NCBI GenBank assembly: GCA_005503085.1 | Contig: SCOI01000002.1 | Coordinates: forward strand, 333,280 to 397,279 | From: Burkholderiales bacterium C2 | Lineage (GTDB): Bacteria > Pseudomonadota > Gammaproteobacteria > Burkholderiales > Burkholderiaceae_C | Length of the DNA: 64,000 bases | Reading direction: 5' to 3' | Shown here: piece by piece, positions 46,788 through 55,171 of the stretch | Layout of the letters: the number at the start of each line of letters is the position of its first letter | How positions within the stretch are numbered: the first letter of the stretch is position 1 | Notes under the pieces: model-generated | Told to the model about the DNA's origin: nothing | Databases searched by the model: none | The model's input: the letters and a program-made list of their open reading frames with translations, nothing else | Made by a program: the position numbers and the translations under genes

Positions 46788-47660
46788 TCAGGCTAGGCGG
46801 TCGGAACGCCATGCTGCGGGCGACGCGCCCACGAGCTTTCGGAACGTGCGGCCGAAGTGCACCGCGTCGGCAAAGCCGGTGGCCTCCGCAATGTCCTCAA
46901 GCGTGGCGTTCGTGCTTACCAAGAGACACTTGGCCCGCTCGATCCGCGCGTTGAGCTGCCACTGATAGGGCGCCAAGCCCGTCGACGTCTTGAAGGCTCT
47001 GCAATAGTGCGACGGCGAGACGCCGGCGAGCTCAGCCAGCGTGGTCAGATCCACCCGGCTCGGCATCTGCGCTTGGAGCAGATCGATCGCGTCTTTGAGC
47101 TGTAGCGTTGAGAGCCCACGCGCGACTTTACCCACCGGCCCGCTTTCACGAAACAGCTGCGCCGCGATGGCAAGCGCCAATGAGTCGCCGTACAACTGCG
47201 AGCTGGGATCCATATCCTGCACTGTCTCGGCCAGAAGCTTGACCAGGTGCCAAACGCGGTCATCGGTGAAGCGCAACCGTGGAGCTGCACCGAGCGTGGC
47301 GATCTGGCTTGCTTCGAGCTGCTGGGACAAGCTGGCCATATCAAAGCAGATGTTGACGTCCTTGGCGTAGCGCAGATCTTCGCTGTGCGCCCATAGCTCC
47401 ATGCCCGCAGGGCTGTAGTGCATGTCTCTCGGGCGGTGTGTGATCGGGCAAGGTTTGCTCTGCGCGAAGCGCGGTTCGACGGGTCTACCGCCGGCCTCCT
47501 CCAAAATAACCCCCAAGCGCGGCACGTCTTCGTGAGGTAACCTAACCGAAATTGGCCCAGTGCCGCCATATTCAGTCACCTCCACTCGCACGCCGTTCCA
47601 GGAACGCGTAAAAGTGGTCTGAACCACTAGATTTTCGGCAGATTCAATAGAAGACGACAT
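46788..47660 (-). CDS. AraC-family transcriptional regulator (paralogue A)
   Basis: This is a 290-residue regulator. The C-terminal AraC HTH pair has LTTLAELAGVSPSHYCRAFKTSTGLAPYQW and LEDIAEATGFADAVHFGRTF. The N-terminal domain (RVEVTEYGGTGPISVRLPHED) is a cupin-like sensor. The ATG at 47660 was chosen as it aligns with its paralogue. It is divergent from and closely similar to the next gene, with a 92-bp shared control region. Confidence 0.92.
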   Translation of the reverse strand: MSSSIESAENLVVQTTFTRSWNGVRVEVTEYGGTGPISVRLPHEDVPRLGVILEEAGGRPVEPRFAQSKPCPITHRPRDMHYSPAGMELWAHSEDLRYAKDVNICFDMASLSQQLEASQIATLGAAPRLRFTDDRVWHLVKLLAETVQDMDPSSQLYGDSLALAIAAQLFRESGPVGKVARGLSTLQLKDAIDLLQAQMPSRVDLTTLAELAGVSPSHYCRAFKTSTGLAPYQWQLNARIERAKCLLVSTNATLEDIAEATGFADAVHFGRTFRKLVGASPAAWRSDRLA

Positions 47661-47752
47661 ATTAGTTAAATCTGAGTTGGGGTTTACGCTTGAGCAAACT
47701 TGGATGTGAGTTACATATGGGCACCGCAAATTGTGCCGAAAGTGAGCAAGCC

Positions 47753-48628
47753 ATGTCCGCACCCGAAATTCCCGAGAATCTATTAGCCAGCAAAGCTCAG
47801 CGCAACTGGAGTGGAGTTCTCGTCGAAGTCACTGAATACAACTGCACCGGCGAGGTTTTGCACCGCCTGCCTCACAGCAACAAAACACGATTGAGTGTTA
47901 TCGTCGAAGAGGTTAGCAAATATCGGTGCGAGCCACGAGAAAATCCGCGACTCGCTTGCCCTTATGAATCGCGGCCTCGTGATATGAGTTTTATGCCAGC
48001 CGGTATTGAGATTTGGGGGTACAGCGCTGATGTGCTATATGCCAAGGATGTGCATATCACGCTGGACCTGGAACCATTTGCTGAGCAACTTCAGATCAAA
48101 AGCGATGTAGATCTGGCCAGTGTTCCAAAGCTTCGTTTCACGGACGACCGCATTTGGCACCTGGTGCGTCTGCTGGCCGAAGTGATTGAAGATCCGGATC
48201 CGTCCGTGCAACTCTACGGCGACTCCTTGATCACCGCCATTGCCAGTCGCTTGATCAGCCGTGCCTCCAAATCCAGCAAGAGCTCGGCCGGCTTCGCTGG
48301 CTTGTCCAGCATGCAGCTCAAGGACGCCATGAGCTTTCTGGACTCGCAAATGCCCAACCGCGTGGAACTTGCAACGCTGGCAGGTTTGGCCGGCCTGTCC
48401 TCTTCGCATTACTGTCGAGCCTTCAAGGCGTCCACCGGACTTGCTCCTTACCAGTGGCAGCTGCACGCCCGTATTGAACGCGCCAAGTGCATGATGCTGG
48501 AGACGAACCGGTCGCTTGACGAGATTGCGCAAGCAACCGGCTTCGCCGACACGGTCCACTTCGGCCGAACTTTTCGCAAGCTCACGCAAGCCAGTCCTGG
48601 CGCTTGGCGCCTTGACCGCCTGAGCTGA
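47753..48628 (+). CDS. AraC-family transcriptional regulator (paralogue B)
   Basis: This is a 291-residue AraC regulator alignable with its divergent neighbour along its length (VEVTEYNCTGEVLHRLPHSN, then LYGDSL, SHYCRAFKASTGLAPYQWQL). The ATG at 47753 aligns with the neighbour; TTG 47690 and ATG 47717 are alternative starts. Base composition is lower in GC than its paralogue, suggesting separate arrival or lesser amelioration. It probably regulates the pirin-isochorismatase genes or its own divergent promoter. Confidence 0.9.
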   Translation: MSAPEIPENLLASKAQRNWSGVLVEVTEYNCTGEVLHRLPHSNKTRLSVIVEEVSKYRCEPRENPRLACPYESRPRDMSFMPAGIEIWGYSADVLYAKDVHITLDLEPFAEQLQIKSDVDLASVPKLRFTDDRIWHLVRLLAEVIEDPDPSVQLYGDSLITAIASRLISRASKSSKSSAGFAGLSSMQLKDAMSFLDSQMPNRVELATLAGLAGLSSSHYCRAFKASTGLAPYQWQLHARIERAKCMMLETNRSLDEIAQATGFADTVHFGRTFRKLTQASPGAWRLDRLS

Positions 48629-48691
48629 GAGCGGCCCTGCAACCATGGCGTTTCTAGCGGGTCTGGCTGTCATGACATTGCACCAAGCGCG

Positions 48692-49642
48692 CTATTCCTT
48701 GAAGACAGGGACAGTCCCACCTGCTGTTCGTCGGTCTCCCGCTGCCACCAACAGCTTGCGCAGGCGCTCGATGTTCGCCTCTCCCGTTTGCAGGGACTGC
48801 GCGGACGTGTGAACCGAGTAGTAGCCCAAATGGAGATCGAACGGATGCTCCACGGCACTGCCGATAACGAACACGGCCGGCCCATCCAGGCCGGCTTGCA
48901 GGCTGATGATCTGCTCACCGGCCTCAAAGATGACAAGCTCTCCCGCATCTGCCGCGGTCCGGCCAGCAAGCTCGCCGCTCGCCACGGCAAGCCAAGCAAC
49001 GGTGTGACCCCGCCCGGGCTTGAAGGTCCACTGTGCCCCGGCCGGTAGCGACACCATCAGGTAGGTCACGCCCTCTGGCGACCGGGCCGGGCTGCTTTGG
49101 CCTTCGTAGGAGCCCAGGATGACGCAGGCGGGACCTGCAGTCGGCACGTCCTTGGCCTCAACGTACTGGCTATCCACCGACTCGTGCTCGAGTTCGGGCC
49201 GCAGGGCCATCCACAGCTGAAAACCGCGTGCACGCTGCGACGTGCCGGCCGAAAGTTCTTTGCCATGCCACACGCCTGCCCCGGCGCGCATCCACTCGAA
49301 GCCGCCGAAACCGATGTGACCCGATCCATCAACCGGATCGTCAAAGCGCAGGTTTCCGTCGGTGATGACTGTGATCGTTGCCAAGCCCGAATGTGGGTGG
49401 ATCGAGAACTGAGACCTTGGGTCGTGCAGGTTCAGGTCGAACAGGTCCAGAAACACGAACGGCTTGAGCACATGGCCCAGATCCGACGGGCTCATCAGCC
49501 GGGTAACGGGACCGTGCGTGTCGCCTCGCGTGCGAAGCGCGACGCGGCGCGGGCTCAGCTCGACTGCGGACAAAGCTATCTGCACAGCGTCAGCGCTTGC
49601 GAGCTCGCCCGGGTCCGCTAGGTTTGTGGTGATCTGGTTCAT
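48692..49642 (-). CDS. Pirin-family bicupin protein
   Basis: This is a 316-residue pirin. The N-terminal cupin has the metal-binding pattern FSIHPHSGLATITVI and WMRAGAGVWHGKE; the C-terminal cupin spans about 190-290. Bacterial pirins act as quercetinase-like dioxygenases or redox regulators. AGGAG lies 6 bp before the ATG. The start overlaps a small ORF and follows the isochorismatase-family gene in the same operon. Confidence 0.9.
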   Translation of the reverse strand: MNQITTNLADPGELASADAVQIALSAVELSPRRVALRTRGDTHGPVTRLMSPSDLGHVLKPFVFLDLFDLNLHDPRSQFSIHPHSGLATITVITDGNLRFDDPVDGSGHIGFGGFEWMRAGAGVWHGKELSAGTSQRARGFQLWMALRPELEHESVDSQYVEAKDVPTAGPACVILGSYEGQSSPARSPEGVTYLMVSLPAGAQWTFKPGRGHTVAWLAVASGELAGRTAADAGELVIFEAGEQIISLQAGLDGPAVFVIGSAVEHPFDLHLGYYSVHTSAQSLQTGEANIERLRKLLVAAGDRRTAGGTVPVFKE

Positions 49643-49779
49643 CGCGTCTCCTGCATTGTTTGCAACGATCTACTCCCCGCAACTCCCGAAGCTTGCAACT
49701 TGGCAGCGGCTTTGGCCGCGCTGAGCAACTGCTCCCGCGCGGCCGCGTCCACAGAATGGCTTTCGAGACGAAGAGCCAT
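49639..49779 (-). CDS. Possible 46-residue ORF between isochorismatase and pirin genes
   Basis: The frame begins ATG at 49779, 13 bp after the isochorismatase-family stop, and ends in an ATGA overlap with the pirin start. The product is an Ala-rich helical peptide (MALRLESHSVDAAAREQ). No good Shine-Dalgarno is seen, so its coding status rests on the tight fit between the two genes. It could also be the remnant of a larger gene. Confidence 0.35.
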   Translation of the reverse strand: MALRLESHSVDAAAREQLLSAAKAAAKLQASGVAGSRSLQTMQETR

Positions 49780-49792
49780 CAACTAGGGCTGC

Positions 49793-50437
49793 TTACTTGG
49801 CGGCTTGAGACGCCGACAGCAGTTGCACTTCCCATGCGTAAGCGATGCCGCTGGAGCCGCCGTGATCGCGCAGTACGTCGGTAAAGGCCGCAGCCGTATC
49901 GGCCCGGGCCCAGTCGCGTTGCCATTCGGCGCACACTGCCATCCAAGTGATGGGCACCGCGCCTGCTTGCACCATGCGGCGAACAGCCATCTCATGGGCT
50001 TCCGCCGACACCCCGCCTGAGGCGTCGGTCACGATGAACACGTCATAGCCCTCGCCCAGCGCCTGAATGGTCGGCATGGCCAGGCACACCTCCGTCCACA
50101 GCGCAGCTAGGATCAGCTGCTTGCGGCCGCTCTTCTTGACGATGTCCGTGACGGCCGGGTCTTCCCAGGTGTTGATGAACGTGCGATCGATTGGCTTTTG
50201 CTCCGGATAGACGTCCTGCAGCGCCTTGATGAGGTGGCCGCCGCGTTCCTCCAGGACCGTCGTCAGGATCGTGGGCACGTTGTAGACCTTAGCCGCCTTG
50301 GCCAGACCCACCACGTTGTTGGAGACGAGCATGGGCTCGTGGCTGTGCAGGTTGGCGAACTGGTAAGGCTGGTGGTCGATCAGCACCATGATGCTGTCTT
50401 GGGGGCGCAAAAGCGCTTGCAGGCCGGTCTTGGTCAT
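49793..50437 (-). CDS. Isochorismatase-family (YcaC-like) hydrolase
   Basis: This is a 214-residue cysteine hydrolase. The catalytic triad candidates are Asp21 (MVLIDHQPYQF), Lys81 or a neighbouring basic residue (EQKPIDR) and Cys118 (ALWTEVCLAMP). This is the YcaC subgroup of unknown physiological substrate. The ATG at 50437 begins MTKTGLQALL, the usual family start. It is the promoter-proximal gene of the operon with pirin. Confidence 0.9.
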   Translation of the reverse strand: MTKTGLQALLRPQDSIMVLIDHQPYQFANLHSHEPMLVSNNVVGLAKAAKVYNVPTILTTVLEERGGHLIKALQDVYPEQKPIDRTFINTWEDPAVTDIVKKSGRKQLILAALWTEVCLAMPTIQALGEGYDVFIVTDASGGVSAEAHEMAVRRMVQAGAVPITWMAVCAEWQRDWARADTAAAFTDVLRDHGGSSGIAYAWEVQLLSASQAAK

Positions 50438-51110
50438 GTGTGGAGCTCCAGTAAGAAAAAAAGCGCATGGACGCCGTTGAGGAATGTCGGCCCTGGCACT
50501 CACGCGGCACTGGCAAGCGCCCATCGAGAGGCGCCGGAAGGTTTGCAATCGCAGCCTTCTTCAGCACCGTCTCATGAGGTTCAAACCGAGCGCGGCACCG
50601 TTGGCCGACGAAGAGAATGGTGCCGATGGAGGTCGCGCCGGTCACTGACCGTTCTTGCTGGCAGTAGTTCAAACCGATCACGCGTTTGACCAGGCAGAGG
50701 TGCCCAGAGCCGCGCTGATAGCGCCGCAGCCAGTGAAGTCGGTAGTGGCGCAACACCGTGCGCCTGCGGCACGCTCAGTGCGGACGGCATACCCAGGGCG
50801 CGGGAGCGCGAGGCCAGCATGTCTGCGCGGCTCCAGGGCACCTAAACGAGCACGAGTACACCTGAGAGCAGGCCCGGGCCGTGTGCAAGCTTGATGCTTG
50901 CGGTCGGTGGTGCACTGGCCCGCCCGTTTTCCAGCTTCGAGGCCGGCCCACCGGTCATTCAAGCCGCGGCGGAACAAAACGAGACTACCCACCGCAGCTT
51001 CAGACAGTGGACATGAGATGCACCGTGGTGAAACTGAGCGCCTATGCAACCGACCCCGGGCAGCAAGCGGCCTGGGACGCCTCTCTCTACTACCCCCGAA
51101 AGGGAGATCT
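50438..51110. other. 673-bp stretch without a convincing gene
   Basis: Frames on both strands lack family motifs or ribosome binding sites. It carries the 20-bp motif related to that at 45553. The right end serves as promoter region for the MoaF/SnoaL-like pair, with a clear AGGGAG at 51101-51106. Confidence 0.6.
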
Positions 51111-51455
51111 ATGAATCAGAGCGGTTCACTGGCACTCGCTGACCAATATCCAACAGGATTGGTTTTCGATGTGACCTTCAAGGAGTTTTCAGCACGGCTG
51201 ACCACGCTCCCCAACAGCAAGATGCAGTTTCACATCGACAACGGCATCTATGCCAAAACCGAAGTAGTGAACATGGCCGCAGATTGCATTCGGACCGGGA
51301 TATTCCTAGTCAGTTGGACCGAAAGCAGCGGCGCAACAGTCGTTCATGTGGAAGATTTTGTGAAAAACACAATCTGCTCGCACGCTACTCTGCCCGACGG
51401 CACGTTTTTGCGTATGCACGGCGAAATGAATATTGTTGAAGAAGGAAACTCATGA
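51111..51455 (+). CDS. MoaF-related small protein
   Basis: This is a 114-residue protein. The region YPTGLVFDVTFKEFSARLTTL, then IDNGIYAKTEVVNMAADCIRTGIFLVSWTESSGATVVHVEDF, resembles MoaF/lipocalin-like domains that occur beside monoamine- and xenobiotic-metabolism genes. Assignment is tentative. AGGGAG lies 4 bp before the ATG. It overlaps the SnoaL-like gene by 4 bp (ATGA), so the two are cotranslated. Confidence 0.7.
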   Translation: MNQSGSLALADQYPTGLVFDVTFKEFSARLTTLPNSKMQFHIDNGIYAKTEVVNMAADCIRTGIFLVSWTESSGATVVHVEDFVKNTICSHATLPDGTFLRMHGEMNIVEEGNS

Positions 51456-51850
51456 TGAAAAACACCCCTGAACAAAACAAAACCCTAGTGCTCAACGCGA
51501 TGACGGCACTCTTTCAGAAACGCGATCCGTCCGCTGTCGCACGGTACTACTCGGCTGACTATATTCAGCACAACCCAGGTATCCCGCAGGGGCGCCAAGC
51601 GCTAGAAGACCTGGTTGCGCAGCTCTCGAGCGACGTGTTCTATGAGCCGGGTCTGCTGATCGCCGAAGGCGACTACGTGGCCATCCACGGCCGCATCCGC
51701 GGCTGGGGCCCTAAGCCGCAAGTGGTGGTGGACATCTTCCGCATCGAAGGCGGCTTGCTCGCCGAGCACTGGGACGTGCTGCAAGACGAGGTATCGCCCG
51801 GTCAGTTTGCCCGAGCCGGCGAGCTCTCCAGCGCCAAAAGCGGTCAATGA
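51452..51850 (+). CDS. SnoaL-like protein
   Basis: This is a 132-residue NTF2/SnoaL-like protein (NKTLVLNAMTALFQKRDPSAVARYYSADYIQHNPGIPQGR, then EGGLLAEHWDVLQDE). Members are cyclases, hydrolases or binding proteins. An ATG one codon further (51455) is an alternative start. It is the second gene of the pair with the MoaF-like protein and is convergent with the CGNR regulator gene. Confidence 0.82.
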   Translation: MMKNTPEQNKTLVLNAMTALFQKRDPSAVARYYSADYIQHNPGIPQGRQALEDLVAQLSSDVFYEPGLLIAEGDYVAIHGRIRGWGPKPQVVVDIFRIEGGLLAEHWDVLQDEVSPGQFARAGELSSAKSGQ

Positions 51851-51893
51851 ACGCGAGGCCCGAAACAGCTGGACTGAAGAACGTTGCACCGAA

Positions 51894-52478
51894 CTAATCG
51901 GTCTTTTTCCTCAGTCGAAATGCCGCCACTTTCATCCGATTGCCGCACAAAGCCATGCTGCACCAACGTCGGCGGTGCGACTTCGTCACGTCATGAAACA
52001 TGAGCGTGCAGTCATGCGCCTCGCATTGCCGCACGCGGTCCAGTGTTGTGTTCGTCAGCAGATCGACCAATGCCCGCGCGACTGGCTCGAGCAGACTCGC
52101 AGGGGCGTCGTCACGACGCTGCGTGGCTGCCCGAAAAACCTTGCTGGAGTTGTCCCATATCAGTTCTCTCCCGGCACGACCAGCCTCTAGCACTCGATTG
52201 ACGACGCAGGCGTCCGCAGCCTCCTGGGCCTTCGCTGCATTTACCAACAACCTTGCGCTCTCACGCAGTTCTAGCGCAAGTGTTAGCAAGCCGCTAGGCG
52301 CGCCCCTGAACTCATCAGGAAGCAAGCTGACCTGCTTCAGCCAAGCAACGACGCTGGCGTCATCGACCAGGCATTCGCGCAATTCGTTGCCGGTTCCGTA
52401 CCGAGTGTTGATGAAGTCGAGCGCGAGGTTGTCACCAATGAGCGGCGCGCTGGATGTGGGTTGCGATGTCTCTGGCAT
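51894..52478 (-). CDS. ABATE/CGNR zinc-finger transcriptional regulator
   Basis: This is a 194-residue regulator. The N-terminal ABATE ligand-binding domain (NLALDFINTRYGTGNELRE) is followed by a C-terminal CGNR zinc finger (CEAHDCTLMFHD, then RRRWCSMALCGNRMKVAAFR) with four candidate zinc cysteines. It is divergent from the alpha/beta hydrolase gene and separated from it by a fourfold TGTAACC repeat array, which is the likely operator. Confidence 0.9.
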   Translation of the reverse strand: MPETSQPTSSAPLIGDNLALDFINTRYGTGNELRECLVDDASVVAWLKQVSLLPDEFRGAPSGLLTLALELRESARLLVNAAKAQEAADACVVNRVLEAGRAGRELIWDNSSKVFRAATQRRDDAPASLLEPVARALVDLLTNTTLDRVRQCEAHDCTLMFHDVTKSHRRRWCSMALCGNRMKVAAFRLRKKTD

Positions 52479-52486
52479 GCCCGCAA

Positions 52487-52559
52487 TGTAACCTAAACAA
52501 TAGATTTGACAGGTTACATTGTACTGATGTAACCTATAAATGTACTTTTATTGGTTACA
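52487..52559. promoter_or_regulatory. Four alternating TGTAACC half-sites between divergent genes
   Basis: Half-sites at 52487 (TGTAACCT), 52511 (AGGTTACA), 52528 (TGTAACCT) and 52553 (GGTTACA) form two inverted pairs in the 94-bp gap between the CGNR regulator and the hydrolase. The sequence between is AT-rich, as for a promoter. The arrangement points to cooperative binding by a dimeric regulator, most simply the CGNR protein encoded next to it. Confidence 0.8.
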
Positions 52560-52572
52560 TGGAGTTTGTACT

Positions 52573-53508
52573 ATGGCATCTAGCAAGACCGCTGCGGCGG
52601 TAGGTATCGCGGCAATGACGTTGACTGTCGCCGCCCAGGCGGCAGACCTGCAGGTCCGGCACCGTTTCGAACAGGTGGGGGATGTAAAGGTGTTCTATCG
52701 AGAGGCAGGCAACCGCAACGCCCCCAAGGTGCTGCTCCTTCATGGATATGCCGCTTCGTCCTTCATGTATCGCGGCCTCATCCCGATGCTCGCGGACAAA
52801 TATCACGTCATAGCGCCCGACTTGCCCGGGTTCGGCTTCACGGAAGCACCAGCGCGTGGGAAGTACGCCTACACCTTCGACCAACTTGCCAAGACCATCG
52901 GGCAGTTCACTGAGCAACTCAAGATGGAGCGCTATGCAATGCAGGTCTTCGACTACGGCGCGCCAGTGGGATGGCGCCTAGCGGTGGCGCACCCTTCACG
53001 CATTACCGCGATCATTTCCCAGAACGGAAACGCCTATGAGGAGGGACTTGGCAAGGGCTGGGCCCCGATTCAGAAGTATTGGAAAGAGCCCTCGAAGGCC
53101 AACCGAGATGCGTTGCACGAGTTCCCCACGCCAGCGTCCATCAAGTGGCAGTACCTCGAGGGGGTTCGCGATCAAAGTCTGGTGGCGCCAGATGCCATTG
53201 AGCTGGAGAGCTTCCTGGTGGCGCGCCCTGGCAATGCCGAGGTGCAACTTGATCTGCTGCTGGACTACAAGTCAAACGTTGCGAAGTACCCGGAGTTCCA
53301 AGCCTACTTCCGCAAGTACCAACCACCGCTACTGGCTGTCTGGGGCAAGAACGATCCGTTCTTCCTGCCTGCCGGTGCGGAGGCCTGGAAGCGAGACATC
53401 CCGACCGCTGACATCCGTTTCTATGACACGGGCCATCTAGCACTCGAGACCCATGGTGCGGAGATCGGCACAGCCATTCGAGCCTTCCTGGACAAGAGCG
53501 TGAAGTGA
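52573..53508 (+). CDS. Exported alpha/beta hydrolase with Asp nucleophile (epoxide hydrolase/dehalogenase-like)
   Basis: This is a 311-residue hydrolase with a signal peptide cleaved near QAA/D (residue 24). The oxyanion motif is LLHGYA (about residue 56). The nucleophile elbow reads VFDYGAPVG with Asp127 where esterases have Ser; this is the pattern of haloalkane dehalogenases and epoxide hydrolases. Acid and His are in WGKNDPFF and DTGHLALETH. GGAG lies 8 bp before the ATG at 52573. It is divergent from the CGNR regulator and probably controlled by it. Periplasmic location is unusual for this enzyme type. Confidence 0.85.
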   Translation: MASSKTAAAVGIAAMTLTVAAQAADLQVRHRFEQVGDVKVFYREAGNRNAPKVLLLHGYAASSFMYRGLIPMLADKYHVIAPDLPGFGFTEAPARGKYAYTFDQLAKTIGQFTEQLKMERYAMQVFDYGAPVGWRLAVAHPSRITAIISQNGNAYEEGLGKGWAPIQKYWKEPSKANRDALHEFPTPASIKWQYLEGVRDQSLVAPDAIELESFLVARPGNAEVQLDLLLDYKSNVAKYPEFQAYFRKYQPPLLAVWGKNDPFFLPAGAEAWKRDIPTADIRFYDTGHLALETHGAEIGTAIRAFLDKSVK

Positions 53509-53927
53509 GCCCGGTCTGCTGGCGAGCGGGAAGTCGCTCGCCAGCCAGATGGCCTCACATGCTCGGCCCACAGTTGGTCCGCATGGCTTACCAGGCGCCC
53601 GCAACCAGCGGGGGAGTGACGACCCCAGTTCTGAGGTGGCATCCGATTACTGGCGCCCAGCCTATCCTGCACTAAGTGTCTTTTGTATTCCTTCGATTCG
53701 GATAACTGCGCGTCTAGCGCAGCATAGGCGACGCACAGTCGCCCGCCAGGCGCCGGCATCAGCAGCAGAGCCGCCACAGACCCACCGCAAAGCCGCCGCC
53801 CTCGCCGCAGACCCACTCTGCAGCCGCCCCAGAGCAGCCTCAAAGGTGCTGATTTTTCGCAGAATTCAGCACGCGTCCGCGCCCGAACCGCGCCTAAGTT
53901 TGTTGCATCACCACCGCGAGCATTGCC
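53509..53927. other. 419-bp stretch without a gene, upstream of the Stb-like operon
   Basis: No frame here has support. The right part (near 53905-53942) has inverted GTTGC and GCAAC elements close to the GTG start of the first Stb-like gene and may hold its promoter or a regulator binding site. Confidence 0.5.
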
Positions 53928-54380
53928 GTGGAGCTGCAACCCAAACGCCCGCCCGGTCGCATTGACCGCAAAGCCGCCCGCTACAGCGCCGACATTGCCC
54001 GGCTGCGCAGCGCTGGCTACACCTACGAGGCCATCCGCGAAGCGCTGGCCGATGTCGGCGTCTTGGTCAGCACCAGCGCCCTGCGGCGCGAGGTGCGCCG
54101 GCTGCGCCAACGTCCGCCCCAGATCCCCTTGCCCCAGCGGCGCTCGATCGTGACGCCAGACCACGCGGTGCCCTCACCTTCACCCTCGGCGGCCGGCTCG
54201 CCGTTGTCGCCCCTGCGGCCTTCTCAGGTGGTACCACTCCCGCGCGCGCCGCCTCAGACCCCGCCGCCAGATGAAGGCCTGCCGGCCGCACCGCTCGTCG
54301 AGCACACCCGCGCCGCCGCCGAAGCCTTCTTCACCGCCCACCCCAGCCGCCTGCTGCACCCCCACAAGGACAACCCATGA
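53928..54380 (+). CDS. StbA-like DNA-binding protein
   Basis: This is a 150-residue protein with a GTG start. The N-terminal helix-turn-helix-like region (RLRSAGYTYEAIREALADVGVLVSTSALRREVRRLRQR) is followed by a Pro-rich linker and a short C-terminal helix (AAAEAFFTAHPSRLLHP). It overlaps the downstream ParA-like gene by 4 bp. Position and size fit the DNA-binding first gene of stb operons of IncW-type plasmids (StbA in R388). Direct sequence assignment is moderate. Confidence 0.68.
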   Translation: MELQPKRPPGRIDRKAARYSADIARLRSAGYTYEAIREALADVGVLVSTSALRREVRRLRQRPPQIPLPQRRSIVTPDHAVPSPSPSAAGSPLSPLRPSQVVPLPRAPPQTPPPDEGLPAAPLVEHTRAAAEAFFTAHPSRLLHPHKDNP

Positions 54381-55171
54381 AACTCGCTGTCATCAACTTC
54401 TCGGGCAACGTCGGCAAGAGCACTGTCGCCCGCCACCTCCTGGCCGCACGCATCCCCGGCTGCCAGGTCATCGCCGTCGAGAGCATCAACGCCCAAGACA
54501 GCCCCGCGATCACGATCCGGGGCCGTCAATTCGCCCAGCTGCAGGACGCTCTGCTGACGGTGCCCGACCTGGTCGTCGATGTCGGCGCCAGCAATGTCGA
54601 GGAGCTGCTGGGTGTGATGCGCCGCTACAAGGGCAGCCACACCGACTTCGACGCCTTCATCGTGCCCACGGTACCCGACCGCAAACAGCAGCAGGACACC
54701 GCCGCCACGCTGGCGGAGCTGGCGCGCATCGGCGTGCCCCCGGAGCGGCTTCGGCTGGTCTTCAACCGGCTGGAGGAAGACGAGCCGGTCGAGCGTGTCT
54801 TCGAGACCTTGCTGGCCTTCTGCGCTACCTACGGCGTCGTGCAGCCGCGCCTGGGCGCCTGCCTGCCCTACAACGAGGTCTATGCGCGGGTGCGGGGCAC
54901 CGACTGCTCTCTGATCGAGCTGGCCGCCGACACTACCGACTACAAAGCCGCGATCGTCAGCGCCGACAACCCCGCCGAGCAGATGGCCTTGGTGCAAAAG
55001 CTCGCCACCCAGCGACTCGCCCAGGGCGTCGTCCCGGAGCTTGACGCATGCTTCGCTGCGCTGGAGCTGGTGGAGTTGGGCCAACAGGCACCCAGCGACC
55101 AGGTAGATCTATTCGCCTCTCGCCGGCCTCGCTCGGACGCCGCGTCCGCTGCAGCAAGACGGAGGGCATGA
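54377..55171 (+). CDS. StbB-like Walker-type ATPase (plasmid stability/transfer)
   Basis: This is a 264-residue P-loop protein of the StbB/MinD-ParA-like group. It has Walker A NFSGNVGKST (residues 7-16), then VVDVGASNVEELLGVM and IVPTVPDRKQQQDTAATLAEL. In R388 StbB positions the plasmid for conjugation and opposes StbA. It is sandwiched between an HTH gene and a membrane-tailed protein with ATGA overlaps on both sides. Confidence 0.85.
   Translation: MKLAVINFSGNVGKSTVARHLLAARIPGCQVIAVESINAQDSPAITIRGRQFAQLQDALLTVPDLVVDVGASNVEELLGVMRRYKGSHTDFDAFIVPTVPDRKQQQDTAATLAELARIGVPPERLRLVFNRLEEDEPVERVFETLLAFCATYGVVQPRLGACLPYNEVYARVRGTDCSLIELAADTTDYKAAIVSADNPAEQMALVQKLATQRLAQGVVPELDACFAALELVELGQQAPSDQVDLFASRRPRSDAASAAARRRA

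Noticed and set aside
50678..51049. 123-residue minus-strand frame
   Set aside because: It has no motifs, signal peptide or ribosome binding site.
53421..54164. 247-residue minus-strand frame in the gap before the Stb-like operon
   Set aside because: It runs across the end of the hydrolase and into the first Stb-like gene without motifs, and its composition is shadow-like.
54254..55084. 276-residue minus-strand frame opposite the StbB-like gene
   Set aside because: It is the antisense of the recognised Walker-type ATPase.
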